Below are positions 1 through 12,833 of a stretch of 64,000 bases of DNA, in pieces. The stretch is taken from contig NC_052507.1 in assembly GCF_014356525.2 (NCBI RefSeq), forward strand, positions 38,304,368 through 38,368,367, in the 5' to 3' direction. The translations under genes and the position numbers were made by a program. Source of the stretch: Nilaparvata lugens. Taxonomy: Eukaryota; Arthropoda; Insecta; Hemiptera; Delphacidae. The notes beneath the pieces are model-generated. The model made no database searches. It saw only the letters and a program-made list of their open reading frames with translations, and was not told where the DNA came from. Every line of letters begins with the position of its first letter. The first letter of the stretch is position 1.

Positions 1-2
1 GC

Positions 3-1203
3 GTAGATTTCGATGCCTCTGCTAAATCTAATACAGGCATTTCTTTAAATGAAGCCCTTCATGTAGGTCATACTGTTCAACCTGAACTGTTCGATATAGT
101 TTTGCGTTTTTGCACCCACCGCATTGCTTTCATTGCTGACATTACTAAAATGTACAGGTGGATTTTGGTACATCCCGAGGATTGAAATTTGCAGAGAACT
201 TTTTGGCGATCTAATATTAATGATCCAATTCAGGAGTATGTGTTGAACACTGTCAGTTACGGTACTTCTCCTGCCGCATTTCTAGCCACTCGTACGCTGA
301 ATCATTTAGCTGATATAGATTGCGAACCAAATTCACCAGTTGCCAATGCCATGAAAAATGATTTTTACGTAGATGACTTTATAAGTGATTGCTCTACTGT
401 TGAACAGGCAATTGACTTATTGCGTCAAATTCGCAACACTCTGTCCAATGGAGGTTTTGAACTCTGCAAATGGTTGTCAAATTCAAATGAAGTACTCAAC
501 AGCATTCCTGAACACCTTGTTAAAACTGTATCATCCAAACCCCTTTCTGATTCGAATGACAGTATAGTTAAGGCATTTGGATTAATCTGGAACTCAACCT
601 CAGACGTTCTAATTATTTCATCCAGTGTAGCTGATGTAATCCACAAAACCGCATTCACAAAGAGAGAATTACTCTCATGTATTGCTAGTATTTTCGACCC
701 TCTTGGTCTCATTTCCCCGGTAGTAATTCTGCCTAAAATGCTATTTCAAAAATTATGGCCATTGAAACTTGATTGGGACCAAAAATTACCACCTGATTTG
801 TTAGCTGACTGGTTAGCTATTTTGCAAGAGCTTCCTAATATTTCAAATATTACAATTCTGCGCTGCATTCTCGCTCCTGAGCCAGATGCTGTCCTTGAAT
901 TACACGCTTTTGCTGATGCAAGTGTCACCGCTTATGGTGTCTGCATCTATGTTCAGGGTACAACTTCACAAGGAGTGCACGTTCGCCTCCTCACTGCAAA
1001 ATCAAAATTAGCGTCACTCAGACCACTTTTGACAATTCCTAGATTGGAATTACAGGCTGTATTGTTAGCTTCCCACTTAGTCAATAAAATAATTTCCTCA
1101 TCTAGAATTTCATTCTCGGGAGTCTTTCTGTGGACTGACTCCAAGATAGTCTGTGACTGGCTTAAGGCCGTTCCGAACCAATCTGACATATTTAGTTATA
1201 AAA
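3..1203 (+). pseudogene. pol: BEL/Pao retrotransposon pol, N-terminal part (RT to RNase H)
   Basis: Pol polyprotein fragment of a BEL/Pao LTR retrotransposon, entering from beyond the left edge. Its frame is open from base 3. Visible blocks are the reverse transcriptase core (FDASAKS, SLNEALHVG, ADITKMY, then SYGTSPAAFLATRTL and the catalytic FYVDDF near 363-381), the Pao-specific region (FDPLGLISPVVILPKMLFQ) and RNase H (HAFADASVTAYG, PRLELQAVLLASHLV, LWTDSKIVCDWL). A TGA at 183-185 breaks the RT, so it is defective. The frame ends at about 1203, where a LINE fragment is inserted; the rest of RNase H resumes near 2316. Gag and protease lie outside the window. The family is clear from motif order; the break is direct observation. 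Confidence 0.93.
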
Positions 1204-2315
1204 AATAATATAGTAGCTGATTTGAGTATCCTGAGAGAATGGTGCAGTAAAAATAAAATGATAGTTAACGTATCTAAGACAAAATACATAAACTTCGACT
1301 ATAGAGCTGTAGACTTTTCCGCCCCAATCCTATATCATTCTCAAGGGTGTACTCGAGAAGACTGCAGCTGCGAAGAAATTGAAAGAGTTGACTCTTTTAA
1401 ATATTTAGGACTAACATTTGATGAAAAAATGTCTTGGAAAAAACACATTCAGATTTTACATGGTGACATTAGAAGATCAATAAGGAAATTCTATTATCTC
1501 AGAAATTTATGTGATCAAACTCTGATGAAATCATTATGCTGGTTTGATATGTTGGGGTGGAACATTCAAAACTTTCATAAATAGATTGCGAATATCACAG
1601 AATCATATTATTAGATTAATATTACATAAAAGAAAAAGAGAAAGCTCTTTCCCCTTATATTGCAATTTGAAAATCATGCCTATTCAAAATCTTTATATTT
1701 TTAAGGTTTTAAAAATGTTTTATTTAATAAGTGGAAATTGTGGAATTGAAAACCTGTATTACAATATGAGAAGTAATGATAGGATTCTGTACCGTACCCC
1801 TAAAGTTAAAAAATGTATTTTTAGAAATACTTGTTTGTTTATAGGGCCCTATTTATTTAATAAATTACCACTTAATATTAAAATATGTGCTTCTTACACT
1901 AAATATTGTAAAAAACTCATACATTGGCTATTTGAATTGAATGATACATCGACATTGAGAACTGTATTGAGATAACTTATCCGTTTATATGCCTATTCTG
2001 TTCTATTATCTTATGTTCATATATTACCTACTTTGTTTACTTTGTTGATATTAACTGATTATAATATTGCAAATCCTAATAATGATCATATTATCCATGG
2101 TGTATTAGACAAGATGTTTACACGCTGCAGGTAGTACTGACGACTATTCAAGTTTATTATGCTAGACTAGACTCAAACTATTGTTGTTTTATAAATTTAA
2201 TAGTATGTATCACACACTGATCACAATAACTGGATAACGTGATCAGTTAATTTCCAAGATTCTGTTTGTGTTTTTACTATGTCTCTCAAGAAGGAAATAA
2301 ATTCATTTATTCATT
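1204..2315 (+). mobile_element. LINE (Jockey/CR1-like) 3' fragment inserted in BEL pol
   Basis: A 5'-truncated non-LTR retrotransposon. The first part reads as the end of a reverse transcriptase (LREWCSKNKMIVNVSKTK, then YLGLTFDEKMSWKKHI), the usual region after the YADD box. The frame shifts near 1545-1580 and the C-terminal domain continues to a stop at 1975 (NHIIRLILHKRKRESS, YIFKVLKMFYLISG). An AT-rich 3' UTR runs to an AAATAAATTCATTTATTC-like tail near 2295-2315. The catalytic RT motifs are missing, so this is a dead insertion. BEL pol flanks it on both sides with matching protein continuity (DIFS before, SFVSVRISEI after), which fixes the insertion site to within about 10 bases. Confidence 0.85.
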
Positions 2316-3718
2316 TGTCTCGGTCAGAATTTCTGAAATTCAGAATACTACAGCTGATTTCAGTAGGAATCATGTTAAAACCGATCAGAACCCCGCAGAT
2401 CTCATCTCTAGAGGCTGCTCACCAAATCTTTTGATTACTAACACTCTTTGGTGGAACGGACCTACTTGGTAGTCTCAACCTCTGAGTACATGGAATAAAT
2501 TTTCAACCAATTCTTCAACAACCAGAACCACTGTTTCACTTGCTACAAAAATTGATTCTTCACCAGTTTTCAATGAACTAATCAATAAATTTTCTAATTA
2601 TCATAAATTGACTCATACAACAGCGTATTTATTGCGCTATGTGCACAATCTTTGAAATTGTAAATTTCCCAAATTATTGTGCAGGGGTGAATGATCTATA
2701 GAGGAGATTCAACAAGCTGAGCTTAAGCTCATTCATCATGTGCAAATTGAAGCCTTTCATCAGGACATATGTCAATTGAAGGCCAACAAACCATTGCTGC
2801 CTAACAGCTGACTCAGAAGTCTTACCCCATTCATTCATTCTGACTCCCTCCTTCGTGTTGGTGGACGACTTCAAGAGTCAAAAATGTCATTTGATTTTAA
2901 ACATCAAATTTTGCTTCCGGCTAAGCACAAATTCACTCGGTCTCTTATCAATTCTTGACATAGACGTTTGCTTCACGTTGGTGTTCAATCCACAATGGCC
3001 AGCATTCGCCAAAAATTTTGGATTTTATCCACTCATCATACAGTGAAAAGTGTACTCAAGGCCTGTATCACATGCTTTCGCTCCTCTAGTTCCTGTACTG
3101 ATCAAATCATGGGCAATTTACCTGCTGTGCACATTCAAACCAAATTTCCATTTTATAATTCGGGTATTGACTATGCTGGACCATTCAATTTGAGATTAGG
3201 TACTGGTAAGTCACGTACTTACTCTAAAGCGTATCTTGCAGTCTTCATATGTATGGCAACTCGCGCTGTGCATGTTGAAGTTGTCTCTGAGTTATCAACT
3301 AAAAGATTCATTGACACACTTATTCGATTCACCACACGTTGTGGTATTCCATCCGTATTTTTTTTCAATTTCTTCCGATAATGCCACTAGCTTTGTAGGC
3401 GCTAACAATGAATTGAAAGAACTCTGCGATTTCTTTGCGAATGAACAATCACAGTCTGAAATTCAAAATTTTGTGACATTGTTTAACATTTCCTGGCGTT
3501 TTATCCCTCCACGAGCACCTCACTTCGGTGGATTGTGGGAGAATGCGATAAAAAACTTCAAGCGTATTTTCAAAACTATTTCATTCAACAAAATATTGAA
3601 GATGCAACAACGTTCTCTGCTCAAGTGGAAGTGATTTTGAATTCCAGGCCTCTTGTCCCTCTTTCTGAGGACCCTGAAGACCTGCAATATATTTCTCCCA
3701 GTCATTTTTGCAGGAAAT
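2316..3718 (+). pseudogene. pol: BEL/Pao pol, RNase H end and integrase
   Basis: Continuation of the BEL pol after the first LINE insertion. It starts with the typical VRISEIQ...NPADLISRG...LWWNGPTW stretch and a stop at about 2470. Stops and shifts follow through 2470-2960. The integrase zinc-binding region (RRLLHVGVQSTM...CITCFR) lies at about 2960-3090 and the catalytic core at 3160-3570. All three acidic residues are recognisable: D in GIDYAGPF, D in SDNATSF and E in GLWENAIK. A frameshift in a T-run near 3360 separates the first acidic residue from the other two, so no functional integrase is encoded. Interrupted at about 3718 by a second LINE. Confidence 0.9.
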
Positions 3719-5384
3719 TGTTATGAATTTTGAAAATAAACTCTCGACTGGACCGGATGACATACCAATTACAGTAGTAAAACAGATTCTGCCAGCTATA
3801 ATTAAGCCATTATTACATATAATAAACTCCTCTCTAATTTCAGGCCAATTTCCCAACAATTTGAAGACAGCCAAAGTTATACCAATTTTTAAAAAAGGTA
3901 ATTTGAAAGATCCTGCTTGTTACAGGCCAGTGGCACTATTATCTGTGTTTTCGAAAATATATGAGCGTGTTGTATATATTCAGCTGATGGATTATCTAGA
4001 GACACATAATATACTAGATAAAGAACAGCATGGCTTCCGCTCTAGAAAATCTACTATCACTGCAGGAGTAGATTTTATAAGTACTGTGATTGATGCTATT
4101 GACAAAGGGGAAAAGGTTATCGGCGCCTTTTTAGACTTAAGTCGTGCATTTGACAGTGTGTGTCACAATACTCTGTTGAAAAAATTAGAGTCTATGGGAG
4201 TGCATGGTAAGGAGCTGAATTGGTTTTCATCTTTCTTGAAAGGCAGACAGCAGTTCGTTCAAATAGAGCATTTAGAAGAGTCTCAAAGATAATATAAAAA
4301 TATCTATTGCTCCGACCTAAGAAGCTTGAAGTATGGAGTTCCCCAAGGATCTATCTTAGGTCCTTTACTATTCCTGTGTTATGTTACAGGTATGCCTAGG
4401 ATGGTCCAAGATAGAGCATCTGTCTGTCTATATGCCGATGATGCAAATATAATATTCTCTGGTAGATCAGTTCAGGATGTAGAAATCTCATCTGCTATTG
4501 GAATAGCCTCTATTAATAATTATTTGAATTGCTATAATCTTATTTTGAACTCAAGTAAATCAATAGTTATCCCATTTAAGACAAAGCAGAGTAGGAACCA
4601 AAATCTTTATCCTAGGGTGACATTGAATAATGAAATTGTAGCAACAAAAGAGAGTACAAAGTTTTTGGTATTATTAGTGGACTGTAATCTTACATGGGAT
4701 AGTCATGTTTGCCATGTTATGAAAAAGATTTCCACAGGTCTCTATGCTCTAAGGCAGATGTCCAATGTTTGTGGTGTCCAGACATTGAAGTCGGTATACC
4801 ATGCTGTAATTAATTTACATTTGGCGTATGGACTTTGTATCTTTGGCGGTACAACCAAAAAGAATTTGGACAAGATACTCAAGCAGCAAAAGAGTGCTAT
4901 CAGAATAATCCTTAAGCTTGAAAGATGTGATTCAGTACGATTGTTTTTCTTGCAGCTTGGGATTATGCCAGTGTATGGGCAGTATATATATATGATGTCA
5001 TCATGTTTTTTTAGAAAGACTAATACTGAAATAAGAAACCAGACTCACAGCTACTTTACCCGTTATGGCAGAATAGTTGAAAGACATAGATTATACCTAA
5101 TCGAGAGGAAAACCGTTTTTAGGGGAAGATCATTTATTCAAAATTGCCAAACGATTTGAAAATTTAAGAAGATGTTGAAAGGTTTGGTATTGAGTTGAAG
5201 GAATATTTGGTAAGATTATCCCTGTACTCGTTACAGGAGTTTTTATAATATTTTATGTGTATGACATTTGTTTGTAACTAGTATTTAGGCTATATTCCTT
5301 AGTATTCTGTGACACTATTCATATGTAGTTTTACATGTTTATGAATAAAGATTTTTTCAATTCAATTCAATTCAATTCAATTTT
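3719..5384 (+). mobile_element. LINE (Jockey/CR1-like) reverse transcriptase fragment inserted in BEL integrase region
   Basis: A 5'-truncated non-LTR element that starts inside the RT domain. Visible RT blocks in order: NKLSTGPDDIPI, TAKVIPIFKKGNLKDPACYRPVALLS, GFRSRKST, FLDLSRAFDSV (motif A), then after an in-frame break between 4292 and 4326, KYGVPQGSILGPLLFL (motif B) and LYADDANIIF (motif C with intact YADD). The thumb and C-terminal region (KFLVLLVDCNLTWDSHV, YHAVINLHLAYGLCIFGG) run to a stop at 5159. A 3' UTR of about 220 bases ends in AATAAAG and a run of TTCAA repeats at 5356-5384. No endonuclease is present. The BEL sequence picks up immediately after the tail. Confidence 0.9.
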
Positions 5385-5750
5385 CTTATTGGAAGGCCCA
5401 TTACCACACTTCCATTTCCGCTACCTGAGACAACTCATATAGATCATCGTTCGCGCTGGAAAAATCTCACTCTAGCTACAAAAGAGCTCTGGAAAAAATG
5501 GTCGACGGAATATCTTGTTACCCTACAAACTAAAATGGACTGAGGAATCTGAAAATCTCAAGGTGGACACCATCATATTACTCAAAGATCCTGGCACTGT
5601 TCCTTCTACATGGCGTTTAGCACACATTATTGAACTACACCCTGGAAAAGACCAGAAGGTGCGCGTTGTTACGGTACTTATGGAAACTGGACTTTTCAAG
5701 CATGCTATCTCTAGCATCGCTCCTCTGCCTCAAGAGGAAGAATTAGATTA
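5385..5750 (+). pseudogene. pol: BEL/Pao pol C-terminal domain
   Basis: The end of BEL pol, resuming after the LINE tail with LIGRPITTLPFPLP, which completes the SPSHF ending at about 3718. It then shows KELWKKWSTEYLVTLQ, WRLAHIIELHPGKDQKVRVVTV and a C-terminal SSIAPLPQEEELD before TAG at 5749-5751. This pattern fits the C-terminal integrase-linked domain (DUF5641 type) of BEL elements. One stop is visible near 5540 (ACTGAGGAA context), so it is decayed. The intact order across both insertions shows that the three pol pieces are a single element. Confidence 0.88.
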
Positions 5751-6331
5751 GGTTAGTTATCGCTTATGTCTTATTTGCATATTCTCAATTATATTTGTCT
5801 TTTTTTTACGTTGGCTTTTACCGACAGCATGTTGTAAGATGCTCATTTTTTAGCATTTATTTGATTTTTGTATTGTGTCTAATCATCCTTTCATTCATTT
5901 ATTCGTCCAATGGCGTGGCGTCGGACGCTAGCATCGCTCCTTCATTATCATCAATTTGCAATATTGTTAGTTTTTATCGTCATATTCATATCTTCCTTCT
6001 ATTTGGAATTTCTTGTATATTTAGTAATTAGATTATCTGTGTATTTCAATTAAGTCCTTTGAATTTGTTTCCTATTAGTGATTCTGCATCATTTTTAAAT
6101 ATATCTGCCATTTCAGCAGAAAGTGGATTTTTGTTCAATCTTGTCTATTTTTGTCATTTGACTTGTCTTTTGTCTAGCCACATTTTCTTGTAGATACCTT
6201 GTATCAATTTTGGTTTATGCCTCCTGCTCCTGTTGTGAGCCTCTCTAATCACCAGATTTAACATAATTGTTGTTTTTATTTGCTCACTTTTTTCTTTTGA
6301 GACATCCTTGATGCCTCAAGGGGGGACCTTA
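5751..6331 (+). other. BEL 3' non-coding spacer with polypurine tract
   Basis: T-rich, non-coding stretch between the pol stop and the presumed 3' LTR. It ends in a purine run, CAAGGGGGGACC, at about 6317-6328. This is where plus-strand priming would occur, directly before a TGTTG dinucleotide-led LTR start at 6332. Nothing else recognisable was seen here. Confidence 0.5.
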
Positions 6332-8683
6332 TGTTGAATCTGGCATTTGCAGTCACCACTTGTTTTGGTCGCCACCTCTTGGAGCGCTGGTGCTTGTGTG
6401 TCACCACTTGTTTTGGTTGCTGCCGCTTGGAGCGCTGGTGCTTGTGTTCACAGTTGCCCTGGCTTACCCTGTCGATTTTGATAGTTTTAATTTTTATTCG
6501 TCAAGTTTGTCATTTCAATCGATTTATCAATTAGATTTATTATACTTAGTTCAGCATTAGTCCTATTTTAGCCTATTTTAGCATTATTCATTTATATTTG
6601 CCATTTTTCTGCTGGTGGGTTCATTGTTTCACACAGTTGGTACACTGCTTTGTAGGCTGAGATCCTCCTGCTCCTCTCGATGGAATGGCTGAAGAAAGTG
6701 TATTTCCAAGTTTCAAATTTATCCTTTTTAATCTAAAAGTGACAAATTCGCATTGAAAATGTGTCTCATCGATTCACAAATATCTATTCTCGATGTGGTA
6801 TTCTAGTTTTCAACGTCCATCATTATTTGTGTCAAAAAACTTGTAAGTAACCAAACTACATTACTCGCACGCAATGTGCTTTGTCCCTCAACTTCGAATT
6901 TCGACATTTATCAAATTTGTGCTTCTAATTCTGAAGAACTGTTGATCCAACAACGATAATATCCAGAATGAACTATTTTTACTAGAAGAAAGCTCAGAAG
7001 AACTTTATTTTCTGTATTCAATTCTAGCTGTGTCCAAATGATACATGTTAGGTTATTTGTTTCATCATGAACTTTATTTGCAATCTCTCACTTGCAAGAA
7101 CATTTTTGTCAGCAACTGACAATTTTCAATCATCAAGAAAATATATAGTTCCATTACACTCAATGCATTAAAAACATTACTTATGCATCAGACATTTCTG
7201 CATTGAACTAGTTACTAAGCAAGGTTACAATTTATCCTGCATCTAGGATTTGTAGAAGCTTGTCCATGACAATTCTTCCTGGAATTACATGAACCCTTGT
7301 AATTTCCTCCCACCATTGTGATTTCTTTTCTCAGTGACTATTGCGCACTATTTTGGCCACCAGTTGCCACCTCATTGTAACCTAGAACTGTTCATGTTTA
7401 AAATTGCTTTATTGGGTCGCGGCTATCAATCTACTTGTATGCTGCTAAGTTACATTGCGCCTGCCATGTGTACACCTTCATTGACAAATTGAACTATCAT
7501 CATCACCATTGTGGTTTATCAGAATTTGTGTGTGCTTCGACCATATCACCACAGCAATTTACATTTGTGATCTACTCACTTACCTGGAGTTACTAGTTTT
7601 CTCTAACAACATCTTGTCCATGCACAAGCCTATGCATTATTGCTCAACATCTGAGACATCTGATGACATCTGTAATCATCATCCCACCGACTTGGATTCA
7701 ATTCTATCTCCATCTGTAACAAACCTACTGAGTTGTAGCGCTTAGTACAGCGCCCTTGTCACCATCATTACCTGCTGCTGGTCACACTTGGAGTGGATTC
7801 AACTTCTGCACGGCTCCCTGCCGTCTCACTGCCGGTCTGTCTGAAGATTCAGCGCAGTTCGCCGCCGACGCCGCCCTGGTACTTGGTTCCACGGCTCCCT
7901 GATGTCCTGTTGCCGGTTCTGTGCGGGTATCTGGTCCAATTCAACGCCGACGCCTACCTGGTGTCCAGCCCATGGGCATCGCAGACCTTCCAGAAATCCT
8001 ACTGGTTTTCTTTAAGCCAGCTGGTGAAGACATCTAATCTCTTAGTTAAGTATTTTTGTTCCCTGCTTCTGTGCACTTACCAATTCATTGTTCAAACCAT
8101 TTTCATTTACATTTGTTTTTAGAAACATTTATAAATTACATTTTTTTATATATTTACTTTTTGAGGTCGTATATTTAAAGTTAGACTTTTCCGTGGTCCC
8201 AATTATTCGTCACAGTCCCTTTTCAATTTCTCTTGTCTTGCGGAAGACTTTCAATATTTGTCTGTTTATGCAACAGCTGGAACTTCATTAATTACATGAT
8301 TTTTGTGACTAAGAGTTCTACAATAAATTCAAAACAATTGTATTTTGAAGATTCTGAATTCTCTTTTTTTTGTCAACATAATTGTCCAACTGTGTGGACC
8401 CACCATTGTATGTACATGCTTTACTATTCTAAAGAAATAAAACAAACCAAATTACACTTTTTAGAAGGTCTGTTACATATTCATGATCATTATAATATTC
8501 TTTATGATTCTAATCCTATTATGTCATTTAGCCTACCTGTTCCAAGATGGTACTTATAAATTCATATATTCAATTTCAACTACAGCTGATCAAAAACTCT
8601 CTCAAATATCATTCCTTTTTTGCTTACCAGAGTCTTTTATGAGGACAGTTTGGGTGGTCTCATTGAGAGTTGCAATTGTAACA
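6332..8683 (+). repeat. Candidate 3' LTR of the BEL/Pao element
   Basis: Starts TGTTGAATC right after a polypurine tract. A plausible end, AATTGTAACA, lies at about 8674-8683 and gives short TGTT...AACA inverted ends. The interior has no long convincing ORF. It contains a 48-bp tandem duplication near its start and a GC-richer block at about 7,760-8,040. The 5' LTR lies outside the window, so the length (about 2.35 kb, long for an LTR) cannot be checked internally. The start is better supported than the end. Confidence 0.4.
6352..6447. repeat. 48-bp tandem duplication
   Basis: Two adjacent copies beginning GTCACCACTTGTTTTGG at 6352 and 6400, each ending in CTTGGAGCGCTGGTGCTTGTG. They differ at only a few positions. 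They lie just inside the candidate LTR, a common place for duplicated control elements; that role is inference. Confidence 0.8.
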
Positions 8684-8753
8684 TATTTAATTTGAATAGA
8701 TAAATAAAAATCTCTAGTTGAAATATTTATAGATCTAAGTGAAGTAATAGGCT

Positions 8754-9887
8754 AATATCGCCAAAGATGATAACTTTAAAGATTAGATAATATCAGACAT
8801 CTTGGCTAAATTGTACAACAGCCGAAGAGGAATGGGAATAATTTCTGCTACTATATAATATTATATAAAATATTGAAAATCGAGGTTAGGCATAAAACAT
8901 TTACTGATCGGCGACCTAACGATCGACCAAGCCATACAACGTAGAATCTGACCAAACACCTTGGCAGAAATTTATTGTGGCAAAACAGTATGCAACTTGA
9001 GGAACTAAAAGTCTCACGTGGCTAATTATTGTAATATAAGAAACAACTAATAATCTATAAAAAATTACTTGGCATGTAAAAAGCATATTTAAAAACCCCA
9101 ACAAAAATAATTAAATGTATTAAGGAAGTAGGAGGTTACTGGGCGCATGAATACTTTAATAATTTGCATGCACCAATCAAATAGTGGCAATTGATAGGCA
9201 GCAATAGTGAGCCGGTTCAAATATATTTGTATATATTTCTACAAATGATAAGAATTTGTAAAATATTGTTGTATAGTTTATGTTTTGGATATGGCCCGAA
9301 GACAAAGAAATTGTTAAAGATGTAACATAATTAATAATTTAATATTTTGGTATGGTCTATTTGAGCCTTGAATGGTGGAGGAATAGAATATTCAAATTTT
9401 ATGTAAATTTAGAAATCGGAAATGAAAATTGTAAGAATGAGAAACGAGAACCCCACTCGCCTGCCAACTACCACCATGAGAGGTCACCAAAAATTATAGA
9501 GCGTAATACCTTACTGTACTTTGTAATAATTTAAAGTTAAATTGAATTACTAAATTTCTCATAAGACTTTGTGATGCTCATATAAAGCAAAAGTCATTTT
9601 TAAATAATTTTTCAACCCCTTGGAAGAGACGACTGCGGCTACAATAATCCAGGACCACCAGGAGTTGGATCGACAGCAGCAGCTCATAAGAAAATTCCAG
9701 CACGTGAGTGAAAAATATTGAAATAGTGATAGGGAGCCCTCAGTGCTTCGAAATTGAATAAGAATCAAAGCTAGCTCGTCGAAAAGGTTTTTTATAAATT
9801 AAGGATTTGGTAAAAATACTTGCGCAAGTAAAGATAGTATAAAAGGTATTTTATTAGATAGTAACGAATCAATCCATATATCAGAAG
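8754..9887. repeat. Dispersed repeat family A, left part (split by hAT-1)
   Basis: Diverged but collinear with 38,051-39,150: shared blocks include the motif around TATCGCC, TCGGCGACCTAA-like, a CCCTCAGTGCTTCGA block and GCTAGCTCGTCGAAA. No coding function recognised. The repeat stops at 9887, where a hAT element is inserted, and continues after 12,833. It may be part of an LTR or a non-autonomous element; ends were not established. Confidence 0.75.
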
Positions 9888-12825
9888 CAGGGGTGCCCAG
9901 AAGGGGGGGGGGGCATGGCGCAATTTGCGCCATCAACATTTTTGGGGGGGGCATGATTTTTTTTTATTTTATGTCAACATTTTGAATCATGGCTATAAGA
10001 TCAATGTATTAAATAGAGATATCCGGATGTAGTTAATTTTAATACTTTTTCACACCTTTACAATGTTATATTTTGCAAATTGTAACTTAATATAAACCAT
10101 AAAAAATACAATTGATAATATGTTGTATGCAGGAATTTTAGTAATTTTAAGCATATGAGTTTGAAGGTAAATCTTTGAAAAAATAAATTATAACTTCATC
10201 ATCCACTATTATTCTGATTTCCTTTGTTGATTTTAATTTTTAATGGTCCTGTGTTTGAGTTTCATTGCTGTAGCAACCTAATTTTCTTAAAAGCACAATG
10301 ATAAGTTAAATTGTAATGTACATTTTAATCTAATAATTATTTTAATTTCGAAGGCGTTCCATGATGATATTAATGTCTCTGAAATGGGAATGCAATTATC
10401 AACAACTTCGCAAACTCTAGTGAATTTGACAGAAGAAAAAACTTCTCTTGTCAAAAATTTGCGAAAAATATCAAATTAAGCCAATTTCAATCTTTCAAAT
10501 TTGCACCCTATTTACCACACAGTAATCAAGTAATATTTTTCACAACTGTAGGCTACTCATATAAAATAGTATGATAATATAATTATTTAGTATTCCAATA
10601 AAACATTTAGTTTTTGAAAAAAATTATATTTTCATGTCCCAAAATCCATTGAAGAATTGCCGAATTGTTCGATCAAGAGATTCAATAATTGATTGATGAT
10701 AAAGTTCAATTGCGCCGTGAACATAGATAATTTGATCTTAATCAAGTGCAATATTTTATAAAAAGTTTGGAGACAAAAGTCGCGTTGCCAATACATGCAT
10801 AGAAATGATACTCATAAATCATTCGTAAACAGTACAGGGGAAATACTTTCACCATTGAAAATATTCATTTGCCCCCATGCAAAGCCTATGGTAGTAATTG
10901 GAATACTGTGTATCCTTTCCTGCTCAAATCAAACATGTACTGTAGCCTACAGAAAAGTCACGACATGGTAATTGGAGAATTTTCTCATTCTCAATCACAT
11001 GTGATGACTTCCCAAATACAATTGACTATTCTTATCTACATATATGGCATTCTCTCAATTATGAGTGACTATTCTCAAATACAATTAATACTTTCTTAAA
11101 TTAACTTGATACTTTCTCAAATACAATTGGAAAAAGTGTAGTAAACCTCACCCCTCCCAAGCGTTCTTATCAATGCTTTTCTGATACATTGATATGAGAA
11201 ATAACGCTTATTGCTTGAATTCATTTATCTCAACTTGAGAAAAACTGAATTCAAGCTCATTATAAATATACAAGGTTGATTTTTGAAAATCTGAATTACT
11301 TGAATAGTCATTGCTCTATGTTCAATGAGTGTTGAACGAATAAATTTGACGTAGCAGATATTTGACTAATATGATCAATCTAATCTGTCGAAAAACTGCT
11401 GAATTTATAATTGGAAAAACGTTGAAGATGTATCAGATACAACAACCAAGCTTCTATAAGATTAAATTGTACAAAGTTTAAATTCAAAGGCATCTTTTTA
11501 TCTTGCATCAGTCTTTATTCAGAAGCGGTTGATTATGTTGAGTATTATGGAAAATAAAAAGATGAATGTTTCGATTTGGTAAAACTTTCGAATTGGGATT
11601 TTATCTATGTAATAATTTAAAGGGAATCTGATAGGATACATTTTTCCACAACCTGTCCTCATTTTGGGTTTTCCAAAAAATGAATAAGATGATTTGAATG
11701 CCTCTTTAAAAATAATCACAAATTTTTCAATACATGGTTATAGTTGCTTTATTATTGGGAATAATGTAGTTTCAGAATAGGAATTTGAAATTGTTGGGTA
11801 GAAAAACTCTCTTCTTTGATCAGCACCAATGAACGTCTCCATGAATGACCTCGCCATTCAGAGTCATACCAATCTTTCTCAATGAGAGAGAAACTGTGAT
11901 GATTCTTTTTTATAATTTTACTGTTTATAAAACGCTTCTTTAGGTCTATACTGATTGATACAACAATAAATTCTTATTTAAATTGCATACACATCAATCT
12001 TCTACAAGCTTAGTTGTCTCAAGTTCGTCTTTTCTCCAATTCATAATGCATTCGCTTCAACCGTGAAAAGGTGGAGAAATCCATCAATTTTGTAGTCAAG
12101 TGGAAAAGAGTTGACATTACTGCCCACTCTTCGCCAATCAAATAAAAAAATAAAATACAGTACGGTAGTCATTCTATTCCAATTTTTCCACTTTTGAAAC
12201 AAATGAAAGTTTCACACACATACTTCAACAGGAGAGAGAAAAACAACACAATAAAAACTTCCAACACAAAAGAGCTTCAAAATTTGTGACAGAGAATAAT
12301 TTCTCAGCATCGAGAGACTCCGAGATAGAGAATACAGTGTACATTTAAGTCAGACAGAGACAATCTTATTAGTTGGAGGAAAAAGAGGTTGAATAACCCT
12401 GAAAAGTTGGCCATATATTTTTCAACATACTTTTAGACTACCTTGAAAAGCTTAGAAGAAGCTGTGGTATGATATGTATCTATCCTTATTTATGATGCCC
12501 CTTCATGGGATGCCCCGAACAAGAACGTGTGCATTGCTAGTCTCAAAAATAATATCAAAAAGATACTTTATTTCTATTTAAAAAGAAATAAGAAACGATG
12601 GTATATATTTTTACAATATTATGAAAACAGAAAGAATTCTCCACAAGAACAAAGGTAAATAAGGTCCTTTGGAAGATTAGAATGTAAGATGTGAATTTTA
12701 CTGTCATACACTGACTAATGTTAAAAACTGAAGGGTTGGGAATTGGGATACTTTGGGGGGGGGGCATTACTCTTGGATTGGGGGGGGGCATGCGCCATTG
12801 CCCTTGGGGGGGCTGGGCACCCCTG
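9888..12825. mobile_element. hAT-1: non-autonomous hAT-superfamily element with 8-bp target duplication
   Basis: Left end starts CAGGGGTGCCCAG and the right end is its inverted counterpart CTGGGCACCCCTG. The direct duplication ATCAGAAG flanks it exactly (9880-9887 and 12826-12833). Eight-base target duplications and CAGGGGTGCC-type ends are diagnostic of hAT elements. G-runs follow both termini, and a GGCGCAATTTGCGCC palindrome is seen inside the left end. No transposase ORF is visible in 2.94 kb, so it would need a transposase in trans. It lies inside family A, which appears without the insertion at 38-39.7 kb. Confidence 0.92.
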
Positions 12826-12833
12826 ATCAGAAG

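Noticed and set aside
7793..8122. 109-codon frame in a GC-richer block
   Set aside because: It lies inside the candidate LTR, has no recognisable domain and its composition follows the local sequence.
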